Source: Volvox africanus (lineage: Eukaryota; Chlorophyta; Chlorophyceae; Chlamydomonadales; Volvocaceae). From it: 64,000 nucleotides of DNA. Positions 42,628 through 55,503 of the stretch are shown piece after piece. The notes below the pieces were generated by a model. That model had not been told where the DNA came from, did no database searches, and saw nothing but the letters and a program-made list of their open reading frames with translations. The stretch covers positions 3,010,501 through 3,074,500 of the forward strand of contig BSDZ01000094.1 in assembly GCA_030268105.1 (NCBI GenBank). The letters run 5' to 3'. Each line of letters opens with the position of its first letter. Position 1 is the stretch's first letter. The translations under genes and the position numbers were made by a program.

Positions 42628-45600
42628 CGGAGTCGCTTCCACGGGGTGAAGGGGGAGAGTCTGGCTTGGCAAGTGGAAAGAATGGGGAATCGTAAGCTTG
42701 AGCAACCTTGCTGTCGGGTTGCGTTGGCGGGCCGGCATGGAGTCTATGACGTGGCTGTGGCACTGGATAAGGGTTCTTGTTCGGATGCGTTGAGACACGC
42801 GTGGTATATTCGGGTCAGTCGCTCGCTAGGAGCTTCATTCCTGGTGCGGCGCCTTGAAGTCCTTTAACTGTCACTGTGCAGTGCGGACAGATGAAAAGCT
42901 AGCCAACCCTTAGGCTTGTTAGCACCTGGGTTCAGGTTGGGGTGCAGATAGATGGAGATGCACTGAAAGCGGAGTAGGAAAGCTAGTACCCAGGCACTTG
43001 ATGAGCGGTGTACCTTGGTTGACGTCTTAGCTGTGGACCTGCGCGAATGTCATATGGTGTCGCGGCTGAATGGACAATTGCTAGAGTTTGGGAGATGCGT
43101 GCACGTTTGTTGTATGGGCAACTGGATAAGTGTAGATGTCGTTGGGTATTGTGCCACTTGGATCTGTTCCTGTGGAAGCGCTCGCCGTGTGTCCGGTTAG
43201 AGGTAATTACCCATGCTGCGTGGGATGTCCGGGTTTTCGATATAGGATAATGGCTTGTGTCAAATGGCACACGTGCGTCCCTGTCCTTGCTGTCGTGATG
43301 CATATGCAGCAATGGCGCACGGGCCGTGGCTGCAAATATGAAGGCTGTCAAAGCTATGTACACATTTTGCTATACAAGGGCATCAAAGGACGATGTGTTC
43401 ATGGCAAGTACCAATTTCGGACGACTGGTTAACGGCCTGCACCCTGGGATGCTGCCTGCTAGCGGTATGCGGCGCGCTAGCCGTGCGGGCTTGTAAGTCT
43501 TGGTGGTGTGTAGGGACTGCTTTTTCCATACTTGGTGGTCAGCTCGTTTTCGGGTTGGCTATGCATCTCGGTCTCAGTACGCCCTTCTTAACTTCAACAA
43601 GGGATGCTGAATGATTGCATCTGGAATCTCTGCTGCTGGCTGGTGCTATGGTGCTAGTACATTTTTCCGTTCATCGCCTGCCATCATAGGCATATCTGAC
43701 GCTATTTCTGTTCGCGCGGCGGTGCTGAGTAAGCAATCAAAAGATGAGCCAGTATGCTGGTCGAAACATTGCTTCAATGTGGCTTCAGGCTGACCATTTC
43801 AGTGCCTTGGGCGCATCCTGTATCCACGCGCACGCAGACTATCTGTATGATTGCAAGCGATTGAAGGCGCTGCCCTGAATCCACCATTCCAGTCCCGGAC
43901 AAAGCATCGCCACCGCTTGAAACCCATGCATGCAGTCATATAGGTAGGTTGAGCCATCGACGTTGGCACGACGCATATTTGCCGTTAGTGTATTTCAGCA
44001 TGGGAACAATATGTAGACACGCTTGCGGAGTTCATGCTCAACGAAAGTGGCGGGAATTATCGCAAAGGTACGATATGGAAGTGCTACGATGTGTCGGATG
44101 TAATCAGGAAATTAGGAGAGAACAGGATAGAGCAGGATAGACCACCCCTTAATCATTACGAAACATTAAGTTGTTCTCTCTAAGTGTTGACAAGCCTACA
44201 TCTACCCGGGAAATTACCACGAGGCCGCGATCGCCAACCCTAAGACCCCCATAAAATGCTAGGGCTACTATCCATACCACCAGCCTACCGGCAGTCTGGC
44301 ACACAAGATACATAAACCGGTTGTTCTCTGGGCTCTGATCCAGTGTCCATGACTGTCCATGTCCGGTGCGAGAGGAGGGTAGGAAGCAGCAAAAACATAG
44401 TTAGTTAGGTTCCTAGCTTCCTACCTTCCTGTGCGAGGTATGAAATGCAGCAGCAGTGTGCTCAGGTGCCAACCAGCTAGCCACATAAACATTGACCATC
44501 GTATTCCTTTGCTTGATCACTTCATTCCTCCCGGTCAACCAAAGCCGCGAAAGGAAAGCATTCCGCCCCGCCGCTGTACCCCAAGATGGATCACCGTTAC
44601 TGGTACCCCCTGTCCATGCAACACCGGCCTTCAAGCTCCATTTCATGCATCGCTATGGGACCATTACTGCAGAAAGAAGACGCCATAACGGCTGGTTGTC
44701 TTAATGTTTTCCGTCCGTATATGGAGCTGGCACTCATAGATATGGAACCCCGTATACGTGGAGCAAAGCACGAGGGGACTGAGTGTTAAAGAATCTGAAA
44801 AGGACATGCAGTGGCATCTGTGAGCTAAACCTGCTCATCGGCCGAGGGCTAAACCAGAGATGATGTGCTACTCCAGGCTCCAGCATAATGCTGCGGTACG
44901 ACATAGTACCACAGCAATGCCCACTAAAGGTCGGCTCATTGATAAACCTTTTAACAAAAATGTATGCAGTTGCTGCCTCCTTGCATACAAAGGCGGCTCT
45001 TGGCTGCCTTTGCCTAAAGCGGCCCTTATCCTAATCCTGGCGCGGAAGAATATAGCAATATATCGTTATGGATAGTAGTTCGACGAGCCAGGTTGGACGA
45101 GGTGACCAATGCTGGAACGGGTCAGTACTCAGGCGGTGGCATCCTGAATTGGGCGAATCTTTATCGGATGGCGGTTTAGGTGATGGTGGCGGGGGGGGTC
45201 TCTTGACAGAGGATGGTGATGAATACCTCGATGATGTGAGCTGAAACCGCAGAGTTAACTATGAATACTAGATTTTTAAGATGTAAATACTTTTTTATTG
45301 GAGGCACGCCTGCTGTTACATGGGAAATTTTGAATAGTCACCCAGGTTCACACTTAAGCAGAAGGCACAGGGCGGGCTGTAACAGACCCATGAACATTAT
45401 GAAATTGTTTCGTGTAATTGTGCAAGATAACATTGTGCTTTTAACCAGTGTCCAGGTAGACAAGCTAAGGGGTTGAGTCCGCTAGGGCCCGGCGGCTGGC
45501 TATCTGTGCGGAGGCGCGCAGGTTGGTCTCGTAACTAGCGTCTGCGGCAGCAGGAGTCATGACTGCGGTCGCATACTGCACGGGGCTTGTACTTGACGGT

Positions 45601-48600
45601 GGAGGAGTTCTCGTACACTGAGCTTGATTGCCTGCGGTAAGATGATGGTTAGTAGTAGACCGGGCAGATGGAGGTGGTGTGTTAAATGCCTTACCGTGGG
45701 TAGAAGGTCAGTTGGCGAGGACATTTTCCTAGTGGCTAGGAGCGTGCCTCACAAGAAGGTTGCCGGCAGTTTTTAATTTAAAAAAAGAGGGGAAGTACTT
45801 AAGCCGGGAAGCAGGGGTACAGGTTACAGTCATTATCTTTTACCTGTGGAAGAGGTAAGTGGCTAAAACCTGGCATATGTAACGCCTGGAATTAAGTTAT
45901 GGCGAAGTTCTGACATGGTGAAAGGCAGGAGTGCCCGAAGACTCATGCTCGCGTTTTGTTCTTTGTGACTAAGAGGATATCTTGTTGCTCCTGGCCACTG
46001 GAGAGTTAAAGCATAACCTACCGAAACCTCGCTGCCGTGGTAGTGACGGCACAAAAGGCCCAAATATGGCCTAAAATCTACCGATCATATTAAATTACTG
46101 ATCATATTCCTGCCCGTCCTGGGCTGGGGATCCTTGCTGTTCCTTACATGTGCGTACAGGGCCGTCATCCTCAACGTCCCTTCGCTCCTTCACCAGTCAA
46201 AGTGCAGGTCACAACTACCGGTCGACTCGCGGCAGTTACCAACTGGTCCAGCACAAAGCAGCGGCCCCAGCGGGTCCCACAGTAAAAAGCGGCGGCGCAG
46301 TATGGGATAGTCCGCAGATCTGCATTGACTCTGACCTACCCCAACCTGGCAGCCAGCCATTTTCTCCTTATTGCAGCCATGAAGCCAACCGCGAATGCTG
46401 TCAGCTTTTCCACGCACAATCTTGTTTTACAACAGGTCACCTTAAATAGAGACCCCTCCGAAGGACTTCCCCTCCCCACGAAGTCCGACTGCAACTGCGC
46501 CTGCAGTCCACCGTAAGGCCGCGTGGTGTCTGATGGGAGATAGGCAAAGGTTTCCCTACACGCGTTATTCGTAATGGCCTGACTCAGTTTCCACTATTCA
46601 GTAACCGTTCGCCTATGCCGTATGTTTCTGGACAGACAACAGTGTTCCCTCCGTCCGTCAACACACACGAAAACCAAACACGTTTGCAATCACGCCAGCC
46701 AACAGCAAGAACCTAAAGAGCGCGCGGCGCAGCTGCACTTCGCAGGCGGTGTGGCACAACCTTATCATGCATATGAGGAGTCCGGCAACCCGTAGCATCA
46801 GGCACATCGGTGCACCGTGGGAACGACAGATGCACAAGCATGCGTCGGGGCCTCATACAAACGCATGGCACGTGAACACACGACAGTGATCCAAAAGCCC
46901 TGGGACAGTCCATCGCCCTGGAACAGTTATTGATTGCCGTAGAGAATAAATATCCCTGAAGGGTGCTAGGTGCTGCTGCCCCTCGTCGGCTGGTGAATCC
47001 GTCACGACCTTGCACTACCTTGACAGCGGCTGTGAAACGATCAGACAGTCATACTATTTCCCACCAACCAGCCTGGATCAGGAACCTGCACAGCCTTGTA
47101 TGGCCCATGGGGCAGCGGGATGACAAGCGGGAAATGTTCAAGAGGCCCCGCCTTCAATAAACCCTTCCGATTGCTGGGGGATACAGTGATGTCCATGATC
47201 CGCAACCCACATGCTTCCCAACCTCCGTACCTATCCATGATATTCATGTCTCCCATGATATACACGTTTGGGACACTTTCATAACCATCTCATGCTTGCA
47301 AGCAGGGAAGAAAGTACACAAATGCTGCCACGCAGTTCTCCCCTCGATTTCGATTGGCCCAGAACACGTCTACAACAGTCCACAAGCATGTGTTAAGTCC
47401 CCTGAATCATAAGATTTGCGCCAACGTAATGCGGCATGCAACCTTTTCCATCGTGTAAAAACACGCCGCGCAACGGAAGGGGTCGCGCCTCAACCCATAT
47501 AACCTCACCAACAACTGGTAGCCCAAATTCAGCACATCCAGCCCGGATGCAGTTCACAGACACGCGCCCTTCTCCTTGCCTGCTTTTCAAACAGCCCATT
47601 AAGGATTACCACTCACAATGACGCACAAATTAGGTGTAAACGGCGACTTGCACAACGATTCCGGCCGTTTCCAGATCAATACCTCTTCTCGCCCTTCACC
47701 TTCCGCATGGCGACCTCCTTTCCTTTGATGATACAGCTATATCCCAAATGACACCTCTGCAATGACCATAACCAGCTAGCTTAAGCAGTTTCAAAAGGAA
47801 GTACTAGCGGGAAACCACGAGCGAACTTTGGAATTAGCAGTGGCTAGCATCACCTGCTCAACAATCACATTGGCGACGTAACGATCGTGAGCAAGGGTCC
47901 TTTGCAGCCATCCTTAGGAAATAGAAAACACCAAAACATGCATAATTCCCGTACACTGCCTCCTGGCAGCGTGTATACATGCGTACATTCAGGCGAAGCA
48001 AAAACCCATACTAACAGTGCAGCACAAGTCACAAACGTGGCAATAGGCAAAACATCCGGTCCCGTTGACCGATGCCAGCCTATGCCGTGAAGGAGGGAAC
48101 CTGGTACGATTTTAACTGCAGCTCCTAGCAAGGCAGGTTCAAGTTGCACCTGGACAAGACTAAGGTAAATACTATGCCGTTGCGGTTGCCGGGCTGCAGC
48201 GCCGTCTCAGTAAGGGTCAGGAGCCATTCCGTGAGGACAGGGCGGAGGAAGGAATGGCCCTTACCCCAAGCGCGCTGCCTCTACGGAAGCCCCATCGCAA
48301 TTGTCCCATATGCATTTAATAGCACAGGCAAGAGCCGGAGTCATATTCCAGGTGTGGCTGTACATCAGAACCTGGCTGCGTCCGTTTCAGGTATGACGCC
48401 GCATAGCAATGCAGGGTAGCAGCCTTATGGCTCCGACCCACCTGCCTATCGAAACGCCTATCCATCCATTTGAAGCCTGTCCCATATGAAAGGGGTATCG
48501 GGCACTCACATTCGGCCGACAAGGTAAGCGACAGCGCCGCCCTTTCCAATAGCGCCTACCATCTGTCTAACTGCAGACAGCACTGATAGATTGGATGGAT

Positions 48601-50426
48601 GCGCGTAATATAAGTTCACGGAGTTGCGCGAACTCGGCAGCTGGCTCGGCAGCTGCCCGCAGCACTACAATCCGCGACATAAGAATTCGCAAATATCGGT
48701 CTCACGCCGTCAGATCAAGAAGCGCGCAAAGAAACTTAGGCATGCGCATGCGACAGCGTTGTACAGACAAGTAACATGTGAGAAGCTCACGCTGCAGTGT
48801 TCTCACAGTCGGCAGAGTCACCACCACCCAGCCAAAAACATAGGTCGTAATAATGTATCCGAACAACCGTGAAGCGGCGATGGCACAGCATAACGCCATC
48901 ATCTGTCTACGCCCTTATGACGCCGTCACTGTCTTTGGTGCACCACAGGGCCTCACTACTTGAACCCGCACTGCGATTGAGACTAGACTGTCTCATCGCA
49001 GCACAGAACCCACTATGGCCATGCCAGGCAGCCAACCATCCGACAAACAGTCACTAAAGGCACGTACACGTTTAGGCAGTTGCCCATGGCATACCGGCGG
49101 TACGTGGTCAGTACTATCGTACGCCTGCAGGCATGTCTGCTGCAGTCTGCGCAGCCGCAAGGTGAGGTGGGGCCTTTCATGATGGGAAAGAAACCTACCA
49201 CAACCCTATGCTAATCCAGAGACTGCAATTGCTAGGCAAGTACCATAAATCCCGCACAACCTTTACTCATGATTCACGGCCATCCTCCACGTGCGATCCT
49301 GCAGCCGCTGCAAATTTCCAGCAGCTAACTGTTGTACGGGAGTCGGTGCGTCCCTCTGCGGATGTCCGATAACATCGCAAAGGGCGAACGTCACATCAGG
49401 AGCCCCGGCCTCTGGAGGGCGAACTCTGCTTAAAAGGCAAAATTGTGTGAAGGGAACATGAGGAGTCGAGCACTTCCCTTCCATGCTCAACCGCACCCTT
49501 CTGTGAGGACCGCTCACCTTTTCCACACGGAGTTTTCGATGGACCTTTGCGGTAAGGAAGCGCGCGTTGTCGTATATGCAGGCCATCGTCGCTACCCACG
49601 CCGGGTCCACGACAGCCTCTGGGTCTTTTTCTCAGGGTCTCAGGCTCTCAGAAAGCCGCCCATGAAGGCGGCTCCTTAACCCGCCGAGGACAAGCAGCGG
49701 GCGGTCATGCCCTCTTCAGTACTCCTGAACCACTGCCACTGATCAGCGATGGCTGCAGCAAGCCGAGTCGCCTCAACATTGCAGGGGATGCTTGCGAAGG
49801 TACATTCTAGACCCAAGCGCGCGAGACCCTCCGGGATCTACGGCACCAGGAGGATGGCGTTATCTTGTCGCGGGTTGAGCACGTGAACGTAGCAAGCTGG
49901 ATATAATGCAGGATAGCTAAGCAGATAAAAGCTAGATATGTAGCGGCAGCACGTGGGGCCCGCCCCGCAAACAATAATGTTTTGCGCCGCGCAACCCCCA
50001 AAGCCAGCAGCGGTGAGCAGCTGCGGAGCCCTCCATGTAGCCTGTGCTACGTTATTAATTAGCTCGTCAAGTCGCACAATAGCGATCCATAGCTGACTTT
50101 TTGAAGCCGGCGGGACTTTGACACGTGCATCGGTTCACCAACGGTCGGACGCCTGCGGCTGCCCTTCTTGCCGCCATGTTACATCTGCGGTCACTAGGCA
50201 GCAATAACCAAGCAGCGCGGACATGATTGGTGACGTTGGTGCAAAATCGGGATCAATAAAAATTTTCAAGATTAGTACTTCCCTCTTCCTTTCGTGCTGT
50301 TGGTCCTGTGATTTTTGAAATCAGTAACAGGTTTGTTGATAAGGCATTTCTTCGGGTAAGCTGCTTCCACCTCGCACCCATACAGCAGTGTTATCCGCTT
50401 TGCACACATTATCTTGTGTCAACTCC
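42628..50426. other. Gene-poor 7.8-kb region
   Basis: No gene could be supported. Open frames are short, lack domain matches and mostly lack splice context. The left part (42.7-46.5 kb) shows nothing recognisable. The minus strand at about 47.0-47.6 kb has weak endonuclease-like similarity (separate entry). The minus-strand stretch 49600-49520 (DPAWVATMACIYDNARFLTA, ending before a GTGAGC) looks protein-like but has no recognised family. Confidence 0.5.
47041..47600 (-). pseudogene. Possible decayed LINE-type (EEP) endonuclease fragment
   Basis: On the minus strand, separate frames read GCAEFGLPVVGEVIWVEARP, then VFWANRNRGENCVAAFVYFL, then NVYIMGDMNIMDRYGG. The order resembles the strand, strand and GD(F/M)N metal-binding motif of retroelement apurinic-type endonucleases. 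Stops and frame changes separate the pieces and no reverse transcriptase was seen. The similarity is by eye only. Confidence 0.25.
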
Positions 50427-53151
50427 TCATTCCTCATTGATGCTCGAACACCCTCGGGTTGCTAGGGACGTGCACCGCACCTGATCATCCTCCAAGTCAA
50501 CGACGTCGTCGCCTTCCCCTTCACTAAGCTGTTGCTCGTCCTCGTCCTCTTCGTCATCCTCGTCATCCTCGTCGTCGTCGTCAAGGCCGACCAAGCTAGA
50601 ACGTCTCAGTGCTTCGCTCGACTCTCCACCCCCCATCATAGCGGGGTGGAAAGCATCAGCACTGGTACTGCCCAGATGGCCACCCCGCGCGGAGCGCACC
50701 CCGACGTGTCCAGAAACAAGCCCGCGCACCACCATGGCTTCCCCTGCACCGCTGCCCTCGATCCTGATTACGTTGTTCCCAGCGTGTTCCCCCCGTGCCT
50801 CATCCATTGCCATTAAGGCTGCCGTCTCCGATGAGGAGGCCAGGCGCTGATGCAGTCCCTGGGCGTTTCTCGACGGGACCTCCAGTTGTGTTTGTGATTG
50901 GGGCTGCTCTTGCACCGCAGCCATAGCATCGGCAGGTAGGTAAACCCCCTGGGATGCATCAGCCTGAAGATGTACGGCCGCCGCAGCTGCAGCCATTTGC
51001 TCATCCAGGTTTCGGACGTATCCCAAGATGGTGCTGGCGGCAGTGGAGGCACCGTCCCCTGCTTCTTGGATATGCTTAAGCCAAGCCTCTAGCACGTTGT
51101 TCTGGTCCTGTTCAGAACAACGGGGTCAGCAAGAATTGAATACGCGCAATCCTCGCAACAGATCCGACAAGGTATTTGTGAGGACCCAACTGATACCAGC
51201 GCAATCGGACACGGAGGAACACGGAGGCAGGCGCGCAGACCCGATATCAGCACTCTTTCGCCAAGAGTGGTACGGCACTCGTATTCCAAAAACGTGTAAG
51301 AAATGAACGCGAACGCACCAACACGGGGTATTGGGTCATTCCCGGCGGCCGTGCCCAGTTATTTACTGTGGCCCGGATCTCCTCCCTTAACCCTAGTAGC
51401 TATTCACAACGCACATAGTATGGATTCCCGGCTGTGCTACGCTCCCTACCGCACGGACACTGGACCAAGTACCCCATATCTACGTCTGTTGCTTTTCATT
51501 ACGGAGCTATAGGGAGCTATAGGGAGCTCCGTAAGGTCCTAAAGGCAGGACCTCTATGCCAAAAACAGTCCCCGGCCGCACCAGTAGCATGTTGGTGATT
51601 TGCTCTAGCCGCTGTAGTTGCGCAACCATATTGCCATTGGCCGTCTCCTGCGCCGTCACTCTTCGCGACAGCTCGCAGGTGTCCTTTTCGCGCCGCAGCC
51701 GACATCGCCTCGCGCTCTCCCGATTACTCTCTTTGCGCCGCTCCCGCCGATCCGCCAGCGTCCGCCGCCGCGTCTCCAGGGCCCCCGGGGGCGCTGACGT
51801 TGACGTGCAAGCGGCGGGTGCACCACCCACGTGGCCTTTGACAGCAGGCGGAGGACAAGAAGATGCAGGTTGCACCGGCTGGCAGGCTGTCGCCTGCAGC
51901 ACCGCATGAGGTAGAGGCAGCTGCAATGGCATACCCGCAAAGTGAAGCAGCTGCGGTCCCGGTGGCAGCCCCAGCTGTGGAGGCAGGAGGCTAGTACGGG
52001 ATGGAGCGCGGACCTGAAGCTCCGCCGACGTCTTGGGCGATGACGAGTCAAGTCCCCGCGCTAATGTGCCCGTCTGTTGCTGCTGTTGCCGCTGAAATTG
52101 CTGTTGCTGCTGCATGCCAAGGATAAGCAACGCCGCAGATGTGGGTTGCGGCGCACTCAAGGCTTGACCTGAGGGCGCGGAGCTGGGCTCGCGTGTAGGA
52201 GAGGGAGACGAGGTTTCCGTGTAGGGCTCTTTGTCGACAGGGGATGGCGCGGAGAGGGAGCCCGCCAACGACTCCCGCCGTGCCGCCGCGGCCGTCGCGG
52301 AAGGTGATGAAGGCTGCGCCCGGCAGATCTCCCTTTCGGGCCGCTCCACCTGCTGGCCCTGGGGTAGTTCTTGCTGCCGATGCGGCTGCTGTTCCGGGAA
52401 GCCCTGGCTCGGGTTCATGTTCATCGGCTGCGCTTGGCCGGATGGTGGTTGTTGGGAGGACTGCGCTTGCAGCAACGGCTGCTGCTGTTGCAATAGCTGC
52501 AGATGCTGCAACCGTGGATCGGTGAGTTCAGGACCGGCCTCCCGCGGGTAAGTTCCGGCCCCGGGGGCGGTTTGGACTGCGAACGCCGGTCGAAGTTGCA
52601 GCTGTGTGGAGAGTAATCCCGGCGCGGCTGCAGGCGGCTGGTATGGCAGCTGCCCCATACTAGCACGCGCGGCGGCCACAAGCGGCTCGCATGGCGCATA
52701 AGCCGTGGGAGGCATCGGTGGCATAAGGGCGGCCAGCAGGCCGGACCCGTAGCAAGCAGCTGACGTGGGACCACAACCGGGGGGCGCCTGTGGCTGCGGT
52801 GGCTGTGGCTGCTGGGCTTGTAGAAGATGAGGCATGATCCCGCAGGCTGCCAGCGCTCGAAGACCTGCAGGGAGCTGCAGCAGGTGGAGCGCCGTGGCGG
52901 CCGCCGCTGCGAGAGCCGGGTCACTGAGGGAGTCGGGTGTTATGGCAGCTTGCATTGGCTGCTGATGCTGTTGTTGTTGCTGCTGCAACTTCTGTTGATG
53001 CTGCTGTATGAGCTGAAGCACATGTGCAGGTGCATTTGCCAAGCCAGCTGGCAGTCCGTGCCCGGCTGGTGACTGAGCCACACCCAAGGAGGCCGCCGCA
53101 GCTGCAGCCCCAAGCGACGCCATCGTCGGCCCAGGGGCTCCGTACGCCGAT

Positions 53152-53183
<32 letters not shown>

Positions 53184-54601
53184 AATGTATGCAGCCTGCA
53201 TTTGCAACGCCGCTGTTGCCGCATGTTGCTGTTGCTGTTGGATGAAAGGGAGCTGATATCCAGAGCCATACGACGGCTGCACGCGATAGACAGAGCCAGG
53301 AGACGAGGAACCTTAGCATACGTACATGCCAATACGCATTGCGGTGGCGATCAGCGTACTTTGCAGCATCCTGTCCTCGAAGTCGTATTCTGCCCACACC
53401 ATGCTGGCACGTCAAGTAACGCTTCCTATGCCTCCACTTGGATAAGAGATATCCAACAACTAGCCAGGCACATGCCCCGAAATAACGGGAGAGGAATGTC
53501 CCTGCCACGATATATGGCATAACACACCTGCAGCGGTGCGCCACTTTGGCAGCCACCAGTGGCAGCCACCATCGCGAGGTGCTTCCAGACATCCACTGCA
53601 GAGCCGTAGCCACCAGGAGCCAGGAATCCTACATTTACCGCCGCCATTTGCGGGCACAGGCATATCTCATGCATGACCCTTTGGGGGCATGCGCCCTAAA
53701 AATGGAGATACTACACCAGAGCGCAATGGACAGACGTTAGGAACTGCGAGAGTTGCATGGAATCGCTTGATGTTGTGCAAGATCGACTCAAGCAGCGGCC
53801 TGCCATAATCATGAACAGTGGAGTTAGATGACAGACAAAGGGGTGCGAATAGGCCCGATGGTGGAAGTTATTGTTCGAAATTCAAGAAACGGCCTCTGGT
53901 GCCCGGGCCATGTATGATGTTTTGGCGTTCTCCGCCAGCACAACAGCACCTGGCACAGAAGCCCCCAGCGGCGCAACTCCAGGATCCTGCTGGTGCTGCT
54001 GTAGCGATGGGGGCAGAGCCGAGGCTGATAGCCCGGCATAATGTTGCTGCGGGTCAGGGGCAGCACCCACTTGATTGAAACCTGCAGTATCGAGCGGCGC
54101 CGAAAGACAGTTTACCACAGTCAAAATCCAATGCGCTTGGACCTGATGGCCAAGGGATAACTGATTTCCATGGAATTATATTTCATGGCCAATAAAGCGG
54201 ATGGCAGAGATACAACGCAGCTATTCGTTTTCGCGATTTTTCTGTTCGTCCCACGTTGCAAAATAACATATGCCTCGTAGGGGTGCGTCGCTAACGCTAG
54301 CCCCGTGCATACCATTGTCGCTGCAGCTCGGCGTGTTTTCTTGGGCCCAAAGCGCTGACGGCTGTCCGGGTGAAGACATTATTTGCTGCATTTCGGTGGC
54401 GGCGTTGCTTGAAGCAGTGACTAATGACGATTGCACTGCATTCAGAAGCGGTGTCGTCAGTGCCGCAGTGAACGGAGAAGCATAGTTAAAACCGGGGAGG
54501 GCATAAGCTTGCGGCTGCACGACCGCTGCAGCGGCTGCTTCAGCGCTGATTTGTGGATAAGGTCCAGGTGCCACGCCACCATATCCAGTTGGCAAGAGCA
54601 T
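50427..54601 (-). CDS. Gln-rich bZIP transcription factor
   Basis: Exons: 54601-54313, 54081-53950, 53628-53528, 53276-51582 and 51107-50427; all phases agree and give 965 residues from the ATG at 54601. The N-terminal 750 or so residues are low-complexity activation-type sequence with Gln runs (up to nine in a row near 53160) and Ala/Pro stretches. The basic region KESNRESARRCRLRREK keeps the N-x7-R signature, and the first zipper Leu follows the R by exactly nine residues (CELSRR). Heptads then run L, Q, M, L, L, and continue L, I across the intron 51108-51581 (NMLL joined to DQNNVLEAWLKHIQ), which supports that splice. The C-terminal exon ends in an acidic tail (DDDDEDDEDDEEDEDE). If the intron is retained, the protein stops at 51507. 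The true start could lie further upstream, because an acceptor-like CAG precedes the ATG. A nuclear DNA-binding role follows from the family. Confidence 0.85.
53155..53182 (-). repeat. Poly-Gln (CAG) run in the bZIP gene
   Basis: Nine consecutive Gln codons, all CAG (CTG on the plus strand), within a wider Gln-rich region 52950-53270. Pure codon runs of this type vary in length between strains. Confidence 0.85.
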
Positions 54602-55503
54602 GTGCGGCTGAATTGTAGAGGGGAAGAGGCGTAGTTGTCAGGGCGCGGCTTGCTTAATAAACCTTGCAGCAGACCAATGCACGCACCGCATTTGCGCCGT
54701 CGGTGTAGTTGGCAGCATGGTATCCAAAGGGATACGCCGAACCCTGCAATAATTTAGACCGCGGATGCCTGACGACTTAAAGAGCATCGACACAATTTCC
54801 CTCCCCTTCCTAACCTCACCGCGGCTGGCCGTGGCACAAGATGAGCATGGCTTAGGAATGAGGCTCCAGAGCCAAGTGCCTCCGCGTGATATGCGGTCTG
54901 CAGGCACAAGTGGCGGGACGGTCGGACCTAAAGACTTTAGCACTGTGCAACGAAGGGCGTAGCCAGCCTCGAAGCAGCACAAACTTAATACCACGTTCTA
55001 TTTGAAGATTTAATAGTCAATTGCGCACCTGCATTTGCCCGGTTACATATCGTGACAACTGAAGGCGGTCAGCTCGCCGCGGCAGCTGCAAGACACTACA
55101 GCGTAGACTAGCGTGCAAGACTGGCAATATTTTAGAATTGGAAGCGCGGTAAGTCAAGCAGAGAGGATCGCAAGATTACGCTCGTCCACGCCTGTCAGCA
55201 AAAAGGGCCGACGTGACTGCGAACAGCCAAATAACCCTATCAATATGTTAGAAATACTTAATGAAGTGGTATTACGTGAAAGCGATTTCGAAATACATTA
55301 CGTGGACCCGTTCCGCCTTTCGGCAGAACAGCATTGACCCCGTTGTACGGTACGGCGCAGCATTTTGTTCGCTATTTCCTTTGACTATGGTCTTCAAATA
55401 TTTTTTACTGCTTATCTGGCAGTCGTGCAATAACATTTGGTACTTTTGGGGTAATGAACTTCTTCCCCAGGAGCTGGGATTTTACATAGCGGAAGTGTCT
55501 GCA
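54602..55503. other. Divergent region between bZIP and ABC transporter genes
   Basis: About 900 bases with no supported gene. It carries the promoters of both genes and possibly an upstream bZIP exon. No element could be assigned. Confidence 0.45.

Noticed and set aside
43393..43793. Two adjacent hydrophobic plus-strand open frames
   Set aside because: Composition hints at membrane helices, but there is no family match, no start context and the frames are separate.
46713..47015. Minus-strand open frame of 100 codons in the gene-poor region
   Set aside because: No domain and no link to the weak endonuclease-like pieces next to it.
51507..51581. Stop at 51507 as the main C terminus of the bZIP protein
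   Set aside because: The leucine heptads continue in register only across the inferred splice to 51107, so this stop is more likely in an intron; kept as an alternative form.
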